NCBI GenBank assembly: GCA_033557835.1
Contig: JAWQRO010000317.1
Span: forward strand, 1 to 43,237
Length of the DNA stretch: 43,237 nucleotides
Direction of reading: 5' to 3'
Source of the DNA: Helochares maculicollis
Lineage: Eukaryota > Arthropoda > Insecta > Coleoptera > Hydrophilidae
Position numbers and translations under genes: made by a program. Shown here piece by piece: positions 12,015 through 22,867 of the stretch. How positions within the stretch are numbered: the first letter of the stretch is position 1; every line of letters begins with the position of its first letter. The notes beneath the pieces were generated by a model. It had not been told where the DNA came from. It made no database searches and worked only from the letters and a program-made list of their open reading frames with translations.

Positions 12015-13083
12015 ACTTTAAGAATTTACAGAGACTTCATCCATTTGTTGCTTTGCCCTACGATGGCTAATTTCCAATGATACTGCCTCAAAGGTGTAAT
12101 TTGACTGAATTTTTGATTGATCGATATCACTTAACTTAAGGATAGACATGTCCTCAGCTATTACTGTCCTTGTTAAAATGATTTTGAATTATTGCTGTAG
12201 TTATCGGTTAAAACCTGCACATTCAGAAAATTTGATTACAGACTTGGCCCTTTCTAGATGTCGTCAAAGTTGTCAATTTTTGAAAGTTGGTATTGATTAT
12301 GTAAGTACTTTTATTCTCAATGAGGGCGTTAGAAAGAATATGCAAGTAACACGGTTATTTGTATGTTTTGGTATACATAGCTGTTAAAGCTGTTCACTTG
12401 GAAGTAGTCTCAAGTTTGACCACTGAAGCATTTTTGGCTGCCTAAGGCCGTTTTATTGCACAAAGAGATCTTCTGAGTGTGGAATTTTCAGATAGTAGAA
12501 CCAATTTTTTTGGGCGCCTCTCATCAAATAGAAGATTTATAGACAGCAAAGTTTCCAATAAACACTTGAAAATCACTTGGCCAATAGAAAAATAATTTGG
12601 CATTTTAACATGCACTCTGCTCCTCTTTTTGTAGGCTTCTGGGAAGCAGCTGGGAAATCTGCTAAGTCTCATTTGCTTAGAACTGCCGGTGAAAAGCATT
12701 TCACTTTTGAAGATCTTTCAACTCTTTTTGCTAATAGTGAAGCCATCTTGATTTCAAGGTTTCTGTGTGTCCACTTTTGACGGCCCCCGAGGAGTTTCAC
12801 ACTCTCACTCTAAGTCATTTTCTGAATGGAGCCCCCTTTTAGCTAGACGTGCATATGATTTCACTGACAACTGAAAACAGACTTTTCCGTTGGTACATGG
12901 ACCATAGAGCACAGTAGACGAAACAATGGAAAAATGTTGAGAGGTGGGATCTGTATGAAAACAACACCAGCTCACTTGTGTGCCCCCCATAGTTGACACT
13001 CACCCTAGAGGAGATAGCGTTGCAAGGGTGGTGATATTGAAGACACCAACAGGTGTATTGAAACGTCCTATCACTAAGATAGT
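12015..13083 (+). pseudogene. BEL/Pao integrase, degenerate
   Basis: In shifted frames, 12030-12170 shows the segment that precedes the integrase core in BEL/Pao pol. From 12148 one frame reads KPAHSENL and then KVGIDY, the first acidic residue of the DDE core. After a frameshift, 12383 onward reads KAVHLEVVSSLTTEAFLAA, a TAA where a sense codon is expected, and later FSDSRTNFFG with the second Asp. Around 12630 the motif GFWEAAGKSAKSHLLRTA carries the expected Glu. A C-terminal block at 12999-13083 reads HPRGDSVARVVILKTPTGV and KRPITKI, a conserved end of BEL/Pao integrases. At least three stops and several frame changes make it non-functional. Confidence 0.8.
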
Positions 13084-13171
13084 GTGTTTAATTTTTTTTA
13101 CACAAAGTTATAATATTTTCATGTTGTGGGTTTTCTGTCTTTTTCTTCGAATATTTTACACTGAAGTACAA

Positions 13172-13185
13172 TATGGCGGGCGGAA
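13172..13185 (+). other. Polypurine-like tract of the BEL/Pao element
   Basis: The run atggcgggcggaa lies directly before TGT. In BEL/Pao elements a GGCGGGCGGAA-type tract just upstream of the 3' LTR primes plus-strand synthesis. The match in sequence and position after pol supports this reading. Confidence 0.6.
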
Positions 13186-13400
13186 TGTCATGTCCCGCCA
13201 ATTGGGATTTTTTGATGTTATTAGTTGGCTTGATATTTTACAAGAAGTGGTACACTTTTGAGCCTCGTACGGGATGTTGTATATTTTTGAGCCTCGTATG
13301 GACAAGAGTACTCATATTTATGTAGTAGGTAAGAACCGTATTATGAGCAACTAAGTTTATGTGTCCCAAATATTGCTTTATTGATTTTTTGGAGACTTAA
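13186..13400 (+). repeat. Probable partial 3' LTR of the BEL/Pao element
   Basis: Starts with TGTCATGTCCCGCC immediately after the purine tract, as expected for an LTR beginning with TG. There is no upstream LTR to compare with, so the right boundary is a guess. Confidence 0.45.
13256..13298 (+). repeat. Short 29-bp duplication
   Basis: The word ttttgagcctcgta occurs at 13256-13269 and again at 13285-13298, 29 bases apart. It lies inside the presumed LTR and may be a local duplication within it. Confidence 0.7.
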
Positions 13401-15940
13401 TTGCGAACTACCTCCTGATCTCCCAGTTTCTTACTTTATCTCTATAGTAAAATAGTTCAAGGTTGAATACAACATCCAAAGTAAGTAGGCAATTTCTTGC
13501 AAGATTTTTCTTGGCTAATTTAAGCGAGAAACCTCGGCGTGGCTTGGATTTTCCACACATTCTACAAGTTCTGGAATTTTTTGAGTAGTCATTGAAATAT
13601 TGTACAAACTCATTGAAAAATATCCCTTTGATAAGCATATTACAGTTAACTTGCATTGTATCTCACAATAGTTCGATCAATACACCGAAATCACCAAATT
13701 AGTTTCAACTATTCCATAATTACATTTGTATACGTCTCAAATGTTCGCATTAAACAATCAACGGAAATTCCTGAACCACTTCATTTGCATCCCTATAGAG
13801 TTGGTGTTTCGTGGTTCACTGCTGTACACCAGCGGCCTGCGGTATCAATGATGGTGGGAACAATCTAGGAAGCCCTAACAATCTTGCAACCAGGCGACGA
13901 ATGGGCAGGCAGAGAACGGGTGTTGATTTCTATTTCGGAATTAGGGGATCGGTAAACAATGCGGAAGTCAGGGATGAAAAGCAAGGTAAACGGCTAGTCC
14001 AAATTGGACAGCTATTCGAATCGATTTGATGAAATTTATATACATCGGTGGGATCTCTGATAGAGGTTTTCTTTAGATCGGCTCTTAGCAAAGGCAACTC
14101 CGCTGCTGTGCTTGTCTCTAATTAATTTCCGAAGGAACTTATTTAGAATTTTGTGGCGAAAAACTTTTTCTTTAATTAACAACCGACGCAACGTGAACTT
14201 TCGGAGTAATTTCGAAGCGAATGCGAATACGAATGGGGAAACTTCAAACCGTTTCGATGTGTATCTTAAGTGAGTTAGCTAGAGCGATTTCTATTTTCCT
14301 TTCTGCTTTCCCCCGGTTCTACCGCCCCCCAGTTCGGCCCGCAGGTTCCGCTCCTAGTGGCTCCTTCTCCTTTTGGCTCATTTTTCCTGCGCGCCTTTTC
14401 GCCCTCGCAACCGGGAGCCCCTCTTGACTTTATTTATTCCGGCAGAAAATTTTACAACTTTCGTCAAATATTAAATGCATAATAAGGACATGTGAACCAG
14501 AAAACATGGCATCGCTTAAATGCTAATGTCAATAAAAGAAAATCTTATCCCGAGCTGGCGAAGGAATAAAACTTTGAGTGTCGCATAAAATTTGCATATT
14601 CATCAAAATACAAGCTTCCAAGCGTCGCCAGTTTACGGTGTGCGCGAAAATCCTTGGAGTCAGTTTATCCTTATTTGATATGAAACTGTTTATTACACTG
14701 CCGTTATTTTTCCGAATGCGAATATCTGGCGCTGAGTTCTTCTAACTTTTCGACGTCGGAAAATACGCTTCCGGATAAACAAAAATTAATTTTAAACTTC
14801 GCATAGTTTGGTTCGATGGCTCGCTGGGCTTTTTAGCAGCCGTGGGGTCGTTCCGCAGTTCGTTGGGCCTCCGTTCTCCACCTGTGCCCCTCGCGGCCGG
14901 TCTGTTTTAAACAGAGATTTCTGGCTTTAAAGAGCAGTGCGTAATTTGCACTTTCAGTAACGCAACGTAGGTATCACGAGTGCAAATTTCCATTTATAGG
15001 CAGCCATCTGTCGAAAACATCCGGACTACGATTATATTCCGCTGTTTTCCTTCCACCACCATCTATTATATTGAATTATAACCGGAATATCCGAAATATT
15101 TGCTTCGAATGTTTCGATTAGGGCCATAATACAGAGCAGCGTAGACAATGCCACCCTCCCTAAGGCGATAGTGACTTTGCTGAACGCATATATGACAGCT
15201 GGTACCAGAGATGGATGGATGTGGAGGTCGATAGGGAGACGACGGGTTGAAGGTGGAGGAAGAAGGAGCGGAGAGAATTGCTATGGCTTTCTTTTAAATT
15301 TTCGGCGAGGAATTGCCTCGGAGTTATTGAATTTGAGGGGTTGAGATGGAAAATGGAAAGGAAACGAAATTAGGTGAGTTTCCAATCTAACGGCAGATGA
15401 CAGGAGGCTTCCGTACAAATTCTGCAATTCTCCCGGCCTATCTCATCGTATTTTTCGCAAGGTACGCAGACTGCTTTAGCGAAATCGCTCACTAGAATTG
15501 CGATGGTATAAGAGGGCCGCGTTTTATATTTTTGCGAAAACTAACAGACAAGAAAATGCTTTACTACTTATTCGAGATTTATACACCATTGAATGTTATC
15601 ACCTACTTAAACCATATTTTGCCTCCCAAACTACCGCTAAATGAAGTGAATACGGATAGACTTTATTTAATTTTCCCATATAATTATAATACATGCCGGA
15701 AATAAATTTAGCCCTACTCTAAATACGACTAAAGCCAAGAGGATACGTTGTGATAACATATAGGCGACGCCACTAACTTACTATAAAATCGATATAGCCT
15801 TTGGAAATCTTAATCTTCATATGGTTCCTATCTAAATTCCATGACAATCCGATCATTAATTTACAAGCTACAAAGGCTTCAACAACGCTAAAGAGGCAAT
15901 TGTGAAACTTCCAATAGCCAACGTCTGGAAGAGCTGTTTG
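13401..15940. other. No gene recognised; unique DNA with GC-rich patches
   Basis: Patches at about 13790-13930, 14310-14430 and 14820-14910 are clearly richer in C and G, including pyrimidine-rich runs. The frame at 14221-14427 is proline- and serine-rich only because of this base composition and shows no motif. No transposon similarity was seen, so this is among the least transposon-like DNA in the window. It may include host regulatory or untranslated sequence. Confidence 0.4.
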
Positions 15941-15949
15941 GAGCCATTT

Positions 15950-16480
15950 CTAGAAGGTTAAAAGAACTTTTGGCATGTGGTAATAGATAAGAATTGGAGT
16001 CACCAGTACACTATAGAGTCAAATTGGGAGTGAACAGCAGCTGGCACACCTTGTCTAAAGCGGCTTGTCTGCTTATTACCTTCATAAAGGTCATATCGTA
16101 AAAAGCAGCCAACTAACTATAGTGTTTGGAAGAGAAACTGCTTCAAATTAAGGAGGAAATTCTTTTTCTGTTACTAAGGCAATACGTCGTGTCACAAGTT
16201 CTTAGCTATCTTGATCAAATAGCACAAAATACACTTCTTCGAAGTGCTCGCCCATCCGCCGTATTCGCTTGATTTAACTCCCAGCGACTTTTATCTGTTC
16301 GCAGATCTAAAAAGTGCTCTTCGACGAAAAATTAGGCTCGCACGAAGACGCAATTGGACTGACTGTATCACTCTGGAAACTTCATAAATGAATAATGTAG
16401 AATTTGGCAAAAAAGTTGTTACTGTAGTGGTTACCCGTGGGGAGTTCTCAGAAGATGAGTTTTGCAATGACAATATGATC
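15950..16480 (+). pseudogene. Mariner transposase relic
   Basis: Plus-strand frames show VIDKNWSHQYTIESNWE, matching the mariner segment with the first catalytic Asp (codon 15986-15988). A TGA and TAAGTPCLK follow. Further on, a separate frame reads HPPYSLDLTPSDFYLFADLK, the block around the third Asp. The block carrying the second catalytic Asp is not recognisable near 16190-16240. Several stops and frame changes are present and terminal repeats were not found. The WTAAG-type motif points to an irritans-type lineage rather than to Mos1. Confidence 0.75.
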
Positions 16481-16500
16481 GATTTTAGATTTAAAACCAA

Positions 16501-17148
16501 ATACTTTTCATTTAACTAAGCTACACTTTGTTCAAGATAAAACTTCCATTTTACATCCTTGAATTACTTGACCGTTTACAAGGATCGATGTATTGACAAG
16601 ATGGTGACCTAGTAGTTTCGTCGAGATATCGAAATATTAATTTTGTTATTTGTAAAGCAAATCGCTGATCATACATTTCATTTTGTTTATTTTTTGAATG
16701 AACCACTTTTAAGTGACAGACTTTTTAAGAAAAGAAGGTTCTCTCTCTGTCACTTTAAGGCTTATTTTCAAACGAGACCAAATAGCTATTCCTTTAATTT
16801 TGGAGACTGTATCTGCAATTAATTCCATCACCGTCAAGGGTTATTGCCGTATCGATTCGGCAACAAAAACTCATCCATGGAATTAGTAGAAGCTTTGATG
16901 TGGTTAAATTTTAGATCTTAAGTGGCACAAATGACAACGTTTTGTTTAAGAACGTGAGAGATATCTTGATACCTTTATTGCGAATGGTGTCTTAAAGGAA
17001 ATATCTAGGCTAGCGATCTTAATTGAAATCGGAGTGCATTCTTTTGAGTGTTTTATATGAAGTAGAGTCTGATAGTAACGCAAACTGCAGACACGCTAAA
17101 AAAAGGCAAAATCTTTTAAAATAAAGAAAAAAAAACAAAAAGCTGCAG
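16501..17148. other. No gene recognised; contains one stem-loop
   Basis: AT-rich spacer. Its only notable structure is the inverted repeat at 16706-16760, listed separately. Confidence 0.45.
16706..16760. repeat. Inverted repeat, possible hairpin
   Basis: The arm cttttaagtgacaga faces tctgtcactttaagg across a loop of about 25 bases that begins with cttttt. The arms pair almost perfectly apart from one bulged T. It could be the terminal repeats of a tiny transposon derivative or a chance palindrome. Confidence 0.6.
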
Positions 17149-17520
17149 CAATAGTGAACGTTCTCGGTGAATTTGTAAATATGGAAAAAATTGGTTATTG
17201 TTATATGATACAATATTTTCATTTGAAAGATCTAAGTACAACTAATATCAAAGCCGAGCTAAATTCTACTCTGGGGGAGTCTGCTACTTCATTTACAACT
17301 GAAAAATATTGGGTGGCAGAGTTTAATCGAAGCTGTACGAGCTGCCAAAATGATCATCGCAGTGGTCAAACAAATGAGGTGACCACATCAGAAATTGTAA
17401 AGAGAATCCAATAAAATGGCATTGGTTGACCGTCGATTGAAAGTACGCGAGCTAGACATGGTAGGCATTTAAAAAAGTGCTGTTCATTACATACTGACTG
17501 AAAATTTGGGCATGAAATAA
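17149..17520 (+). pseudogene. Mariner fragment, N-terminal third of transposase
   Basis: Closely similar to the start of the element at 17759-18942, beginning at gtgaacg and ending near atgaaataagtg. The start codon at 17181-17183 (MEKIGYCYMIQYFHLK) opens a readable stretch with TNIKAELNSTLGES and EKYWVAEFNRSCTSCQ, the paired helix-turn-helix region of an irritans-type mariner. The frame ends in a TAA near 17412 and the rest continues in another frame (VRELDMV-like). It lacks the catalytic domain and terminal repeats. It is less damaged than the same region of the neighbouring copy. Confidence 0.82.
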
Positions 17521-17758
17521 GTGATCATTTAAACTGAATTTCTGACAAGATGCAGAATATATTTATTTTTTATGAAAACCACGATTATCTTAAACACAGT
17601 TTGATAATAACCAGATATTACAACAGAGGGACAAGCTTTGCATAGTCGTTGTAGGCAAGTGGGTCTAGAGAACTGTTTGTCTTCATCTTATTAGCTAATG
17701 CTCATCTAGGCAAAATCTAATAAAAATGATGTCATTACACTTTTAGTAACGCATTTTA

Positions 17759-18942
17759 AGAAAGTGGTCTTAGAAATACCCAACCTGACGTATAGATGGC
17801 GATTATTGCTTTTAAAAATGACTATGGTAGAAAGTACTAACATTCTAAAGTTTAAGTTTCAAGTTTTAAAACGCTACGTTGTTTGGTATTTGTTTGGCAT
17901 CACTAGTGAACGCTGTCCGTGAATTTGTAAACATGGAAAAACTTGGATATCGTTATATGGTACATTTGAAAGATCTAAGTACAATCAATATCTAAGTCGA
18001 GCTAGATTCTACGTTGGGAGAACCTGCTTCTTCTTTTACAACTGAAAAATATTGAATGGCAGAATTTAAACAAGATCGTATGATCTGCTAAGATGAACGT
18101 CGCATTGGTGGACCAAATGAGGTGTCGCCAGAAATGGCAAAGAAAATCCACAAAAAGAGATTGATAAGTGTCGATTCAAAGTGCGCGATCTGGCAGACAT
18201 GGTGGGTATTTCCAAAAGTTCTGTACATTGCGTACTGACTAAAAATTTGCTCATAAAAAAGGTGTGTGCAAGATGCGTACCCCGTTTGTTCACAATTGAA
18301 CAAAAATAGCGTCGTGAGGGTGTTTCAATTGAGTGATTCATGACCATGGATGAATTATGGGTCTATCACTGCACACTTGAGACGAAGGAACACTGAAAAC
18401 AATGGACAATGGGAAGAATCGGCTGCAAAAAATGCGAAAACAGTTCCATTTGCAGTCAAGGCCATGGCATCAGTTTTTTTGGGTTGCATGTAGGAAGCAT
18501 AGATTATCTTCAAAAAGGAAGGTTTGAGTCAGTAAATGAAGAAAAAGCCGACCGTGTTTGGCGAAAAAGAAAGTGTTGTTTCATCACAACAATGCACCAG
18601 TTTACACATCCGTTATCGCGGTGACCAAAATCAATTAATTAACGTTCGAATTGTTTCCTCACGCACCCTATTTGCCAAATTTAGCGCCCCCGGACTGTTT
18701 ACTTTTTACAAACCTGACAAAATGGCTCGGTGGTAAAAGACTTGCCAAAAATGAAGAGGTAGAATCTACGGTTGATAGCTATTTTGAGGTGCTCGACTGT
18801 TCTCACTATAAACTGGATATGGAAGCTATTGAGCATCGCCAAGAAAATTGTGTCAAGCTAATAGAAGACTATGTTGAGAAAGTATTTTTCCAAAGTTTTT
18901 GTGTTTTCTTTGTTAGGTAGGATATTTTTGGCACTACGTTCG
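17759..18942 (+). mobile_element. Irritans-type mariner, full length, inactive
   Basis: The element is bounded by TA on both sides (17757-17758 and 18943-18944). The left end, agaaagtggtcttagaaata, aligns with the complement of the right end, which ends in ggcactacgttcg. About two thirds of the first 33 positions match. The length of 1184 bp fits the family, and the left flank of the coding region (about 17790-17930) resembles the untranslated leader of this common insect lineage. The transposase inside is heavily degraded. Confidence 0.85.
17933..18920 (+). pseudogene. Irritans-type mariner transposase, degenerate
   Basis: The start at 17933 gives MEKLGYRYM, followed by the helix-turn-helix region broken by several TAA and TGA codons. 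The first catalytic site is readable as TMDELWVYH near 18340. A stretch in the middle is shortened compared with relatives. The second catalytic Asp has become Asn (HHNNAP, codon 18588-18590). The third is kept (APPD, codon 18693-18695), and the 35-codon distance between the two is intact. The C-terminal part from about 18690 to 18880 is one readable frame with KWLGGKRLAKNEEVEST and ends with EDYVEK. The Asp to Asn change alone would abolish catalysis. Confidence 0.87.
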
Positions 18943-18944
18943 TA

Positions 18945-19765
18945 CTCGGTCAACCGGTTGGTTTTGTGTAACACTCAAGGTGCTATATCTGCATCTTCCT
19001 TGAATATACCGCCTCTCAAATTGATATGTATAGGCAATCAAAATATGTACTGCTAATATCATGATGTATCTTGATTAAGAAAAAAATTATAAAATGGTTA
19101 ATTTGACGGCAAATTCTTTGTCTAATTAGACTGTTAAGTGAGTCAAATCTATATCGTTTTTGTTTCTGAGATGTCGTATCTGAAAGGTCAAAATAAAGTA
19201 TTTTCAGAAATTTAATAGGAATGTAAGTCGAAGCAGAGTTTCTGAAACGCTTTGTTTACTGTAATATATATCAGGCAAAAATGTTTAAAATTGCCATTGT
19301 GCTCTACAAATAATAACAACTGTGAAATAACGACTATAACTAACTTTTTTGATTGAATAAGTTTGTCGGTTGATCGTGATAAGAGTGAAATTTCACGGTC
19401 ATTTCATAAATTTAGTACAAATTAATAAATTTAATTTTTTGAGAAGTAATTTTATGTTATTTAAGTTCCTTCTGGCACATAGGAACTACTACTTCTTTTA
19501 ATTTTCTTGATAACATAAATCAAGCAAATATATCTCATGTTGAAAAAGATGCTGAATTTAGAGTAACGATACTCTCTATAAAATGACCAAGTCGCTTTTC
19601 TTAGTCAATTAAGCAAAGGGATTAATGGACGAGAAGGTAAAGTTTTTGGACGTAAAAAATATACTTTCTCTCCATTTGCATAATTCAGCAGAAAACTAAA
19701 CAAATGGCTTATACAAATGTCATACTGATAATTATAATCATTAAACTTAGTAATATTTTCTCTAG
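18945..19765. other. No gene recognised
   Basis: AT-rich DNA without coding similarity. The last bases, tattttctctag at 19754-19765, look like a splice acceptor in front of the coiled-coil segment that follows. Confidence 0.45.
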
Positions 19766-20720
19766 TCCTTCTTCACACAAAAAAAAACTCCATCAAAAGG
19801 ACCCCAAGACTCATTCGACGTCATGGTGCATGAGACCCTCCAGCTTGCTGAAACTGAAGCGTAGGTAGATGAAATAAAGAAGCCACTACTCGAGTTGAAC
19901 ATGAAAGAAAATAAATTGAGTACAAGGTACGACGAAGAAAACAACTCATTAAATGAAGCTTACGCAAAAGGAAAGAAATTGGCGAAAGATGGTTCCGTGA
20001 ATGCTGTAACCAAGACTCGAGTTGAAGCAGTCAAAAGCAAAAAAGTTATTAAAGCTTTGACTCATCAATATGAATCGATTAATGTTTTGTATGAGAAACT
20101 ACTAAAGGATGATTCCAAGAAAAGACTAGAAGATGAATTGAAACAAAGAAAACTGAAGTTTGGCGCCATGAAGAAATCGAAAGACGATGAATTGAAAGAG
20201 AAAATCCGGAATACGAAAGAGTGTTTTATAAGGAGTTTTGATGAGGTGTTGAAGTTTGTCGGTATAGATCTTGAGAAGAATATACAACAGCGACTGAAAG
20301 AACGAAAATTGTTGAATAAATATTTTAGTGAAAACCAAAAATAGTTAGAAAGGAAAATTGCCGAATATTCAGATAAAAAACAGGATTACGACAAAATTCA
20401 ATTAAACTATGACGCATTACAAAAGAAATTTGCGGAAAAAGTTGAAAATATTTTGCACTTGCAGGCTAAGCAATGAGCTGCTGGAAACTAATGCAAAAGT
20501 TCTGGCTAGTAATGCTGAGCAACGAAATGGTTACGAAACGCAGATCAATATCTTATTGGACCATATAGAAAATATTACTGCAGATTTAGAGGCGTCATGT
20601 AACACCATGAGGCACTTGCTTTGCAAATTGGGAAATGATGATGCTGCAATTAATCAAGAATTCGTTGAATATATTATAAACGTAGAGAAAAACATGAATA
20701 ACCTTGTTGAATTTATTTAA
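19766..20720 (+). pseudogene. Broken coiled-coil protein segment, family unknown
   Basis: A frame opens at 19766 directly after a pyrimidine-rich acceptor-like tattttctctag. It reads charged sequence through a TAG at 19862-19864, then from 19865 to a TAG at 20342-20344, and on to about 20470. There a single-base frame change joins LSNELLETNAKVLASNAEQR and a C-terminus ending LVEFI with TAA at 20718-20720. The composition is dominated by Lys, Glu, Leu and Asn with heptad-like spacing, as in a long coiled coil. It has no membrane segment or enzyme motif, and I do not recognise the family. Two in-frame stops and one frameshift suggest a pseudogene or a duplicated exon. No polyadenine tail was seen. 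Confidence 0.6.
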
Positions 20721-22247
20721 CATGGAAAAATATTTTATTACATTAATAATTATAGCATAAAAATGATTAAACATATAATACATGTGAATTATCACAAGGT
20801 ACATATAATACACAATTAGTTTTGGAAAAGGACATTAAGTCAAATATAAATTTAAAATGGCACAATTGTATACGTTTGTTCCTTTTTAAGGATTTTGATC
20901 AATTTTTCATTAGTTTGGATTTTATATTCCATAAATATTCCCAAAAGTAAAGTCAAGTATAGCATTAAGTGAAACAATTTAAAGAGTTTAAACCTTCACG
21001 ACAAAGCACAAAAGAAAAAGGTAACTGACATTCTTCATAAAATGGGAGAAAATTGGAGACCCAGAACAATCTGGACGATGTCAAACATAAATGACGACTG
21101 TGAATTTATTTTTACGTGTATTCGTTGTTTCTATATTTGTAAGAAATAAGCTTTTGTTGTTGCATTATTATAAAAAACATATTTAATAAACTTAAGTTTA
21201 AAGACGTTCATGGATAAATTGGTTTGAGCAACATATTGTAGTTATGTGGTTAAATAAATGCAAGTCCTTACTATAAAATAAAGTGAATTCAACTGGATTT
21301 CTAAAGAATATTAAGTTTTTTCTTAGGAGCATTTCTAGGAGAGGAGGTCGGGGCTCATTAGTGCAAAAAATAATTAATCTCGCATTGATCAGCCAATCAA
21401 TAGAAGCAAACAAATTAAATATGTACGTCCTTCATCATAGTTTGTGTATGTGTTATATAAGATCATAATTTGCTATCGTATTTCATTCATGGATTGTGTG
21501 TTTACATTTGTTTCTTCTAATCTCTTGGTCAACAAAACTTCTAGTTAGTATGGAAGCGGTATGATTTTTCGGAACGCAAATGTTTTAGTACCGCGAATGA
21601 TTTATTATGTAATCACAAGCACTAATTAAAAACCCAAATCGATTTGTTATTTATATACAGCTGCAAGTTTATATTCAATATTTTGACACGCTTGCTTCTG
21701 GTCTTGCTTTTTTAGTTTTTAACAAACCAAACTAAAAGATTTATCTAATCATAACACGTACAGAGTAAATAAATGCAAAATAAAAGAGCATGTCTGTCTA
21801 ACGAATTTATAATTATAAATTGTAAATATTTAAATATTGTGCATTCGGTGACTGTGTTTGAAATGCGCAATAAAAAGAGCAAAATGGCGCTTTTAGTATG
21901 TGTTGACCTTTTTTTTCCAGAAGCAGGCCATCTGTTTTGATAAAATATAGCTAAGATGGCATCTTCTCAAATTTCTCGCGGTTACATAACGCGATAAATC
22001 TAAATTCTTTGCTTGTGCACTTTTTTGTATGGCAAGCAAAACACTTCATATCAAATTATTGAGTTGGTATCATTTTTATCAACTTCCTTGACACTTTTCT
22101 TTGCCGTTGCGTTATAATAGAAGATATCCAGCCTGGGTATAGGTCAAGGTTTCGAAAACCAGATTATGCTAGATTTATTCAAAATGCGATCGACTGTCGA
22201 TTTTTCTGACACCATATAAAATATCAAAGAGGCAAGCTCTAGTTTCC
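20721..22247. other. No gene recognised
   Basis: Strongly AT-rich. A near-repeat acatataataca occurs twice at about 20771-20812. Short frames in the stretch have no motif. Confidence 0.45.
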
Positions 22248-22267
22248 TCTGGGGCCTCCGCCCCAGA
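22248..22267. repeat. Perfect GC-rich hairpin
   Basis: The arms tctggggc and gccccaga pair perfectly across a four-base loop, ctcc, in otherwise AT-rich DNA. It is too short for a known RNA gene. Transposon ends sometimes carry such hairpins. Confidence 0.75.
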
Positions 22268-22697
22268 CAACCCTCTGCTTACGTAACAATCATGAACAAA
22301 GTAGAACTTATGATAAAAAGCTTTTAGCAGCACAGAACAGATGAATTAGGTTAATGTGCGTCCCAGCTCATCTATAGTAAAGTGCATTATCATAGAAACG
22401 TTGATACTAGCCAAATATCTCTGAAGAGGTAGGTCATGCACTACAAATAAATTACGAAGTACTCTTGGCGCTCTTGATGGCCAAAAACTACTCGGGAACG
22501 AAAATGCATTTATAAATATATATTAAGCGGATGGGTGCTTTAAAAAGCCAGTTGCTACCTCTCCATGTGGATTGAAGATAAACAATTTGGCTGAATTGGT
22601 TATTTGGAAATTGTTTGGCAAATATATGGAGTATAAAAATAGCGTTCATTTGTGTACGTACCGAGTTGAAATAATCGTTTATGTCAAAATTGCTTAT

Positions 22698-22858
22698 GTC
22701 TAAATAGTGGAATTATTTTTGTCTAAATAATGGAATTATTTCTGTCTAAGTAATGGAGTTTCGTTCGCCTAAATAATAGAGCTATTTTCGTCTAAATGAT
22801 GGAAAATTTCTAGCCTCAATGATGGAAAATTTCTCGTCTAAATGATGGAGAATTTCTC
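22698..22858 (+). repeat. 23-bp tandem repeat, seven units
   Basis: Seven units of exactly 23 bp start with gtctaaat or a close variant, at 22698, 22721, 22744, 22767, 22790, 22813 and 22836. A broken unit, gtccgc, begins at 22859. The first two units share ggaattattt and the last three share a ggaaaatttctc-like end. The array therefore falls into subtypes along its length. Confidence 0.93.
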
Positions 22859-22867
22859 GTCCGCATT

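Larger units (their letters stand above)
11690..13400 (+). mobile_element. BEL/Pao LTR retrotransposon relic, 3' part
   Basis: Contains the integrase end of pol, then a polypurine-like tract and a likely LTR start. The order (integrase core, C-terminal integrase motif, purine-rich tract, TGT) is that of BEL/Pao elements. No gag, protease or reverse transcriptase could be recognised upstream, and no second LTR was found, so this is a truncated and old copy. The right end of the LTR is uncertain. Confidence 0.75.

Noticed and set aside
14221..14427. Proline- and serine-rich 68-codon frame
   Set aside because: It is explained by a pyrimidine-rich stretch of DNA; no domain or conserved pattern is visible.
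22698..22858. CRISPR-like array of 23-bp repeats
   Set aside because: Units are directly adjacent without spacers and diverge from one another, which is a simple tandem repeat.
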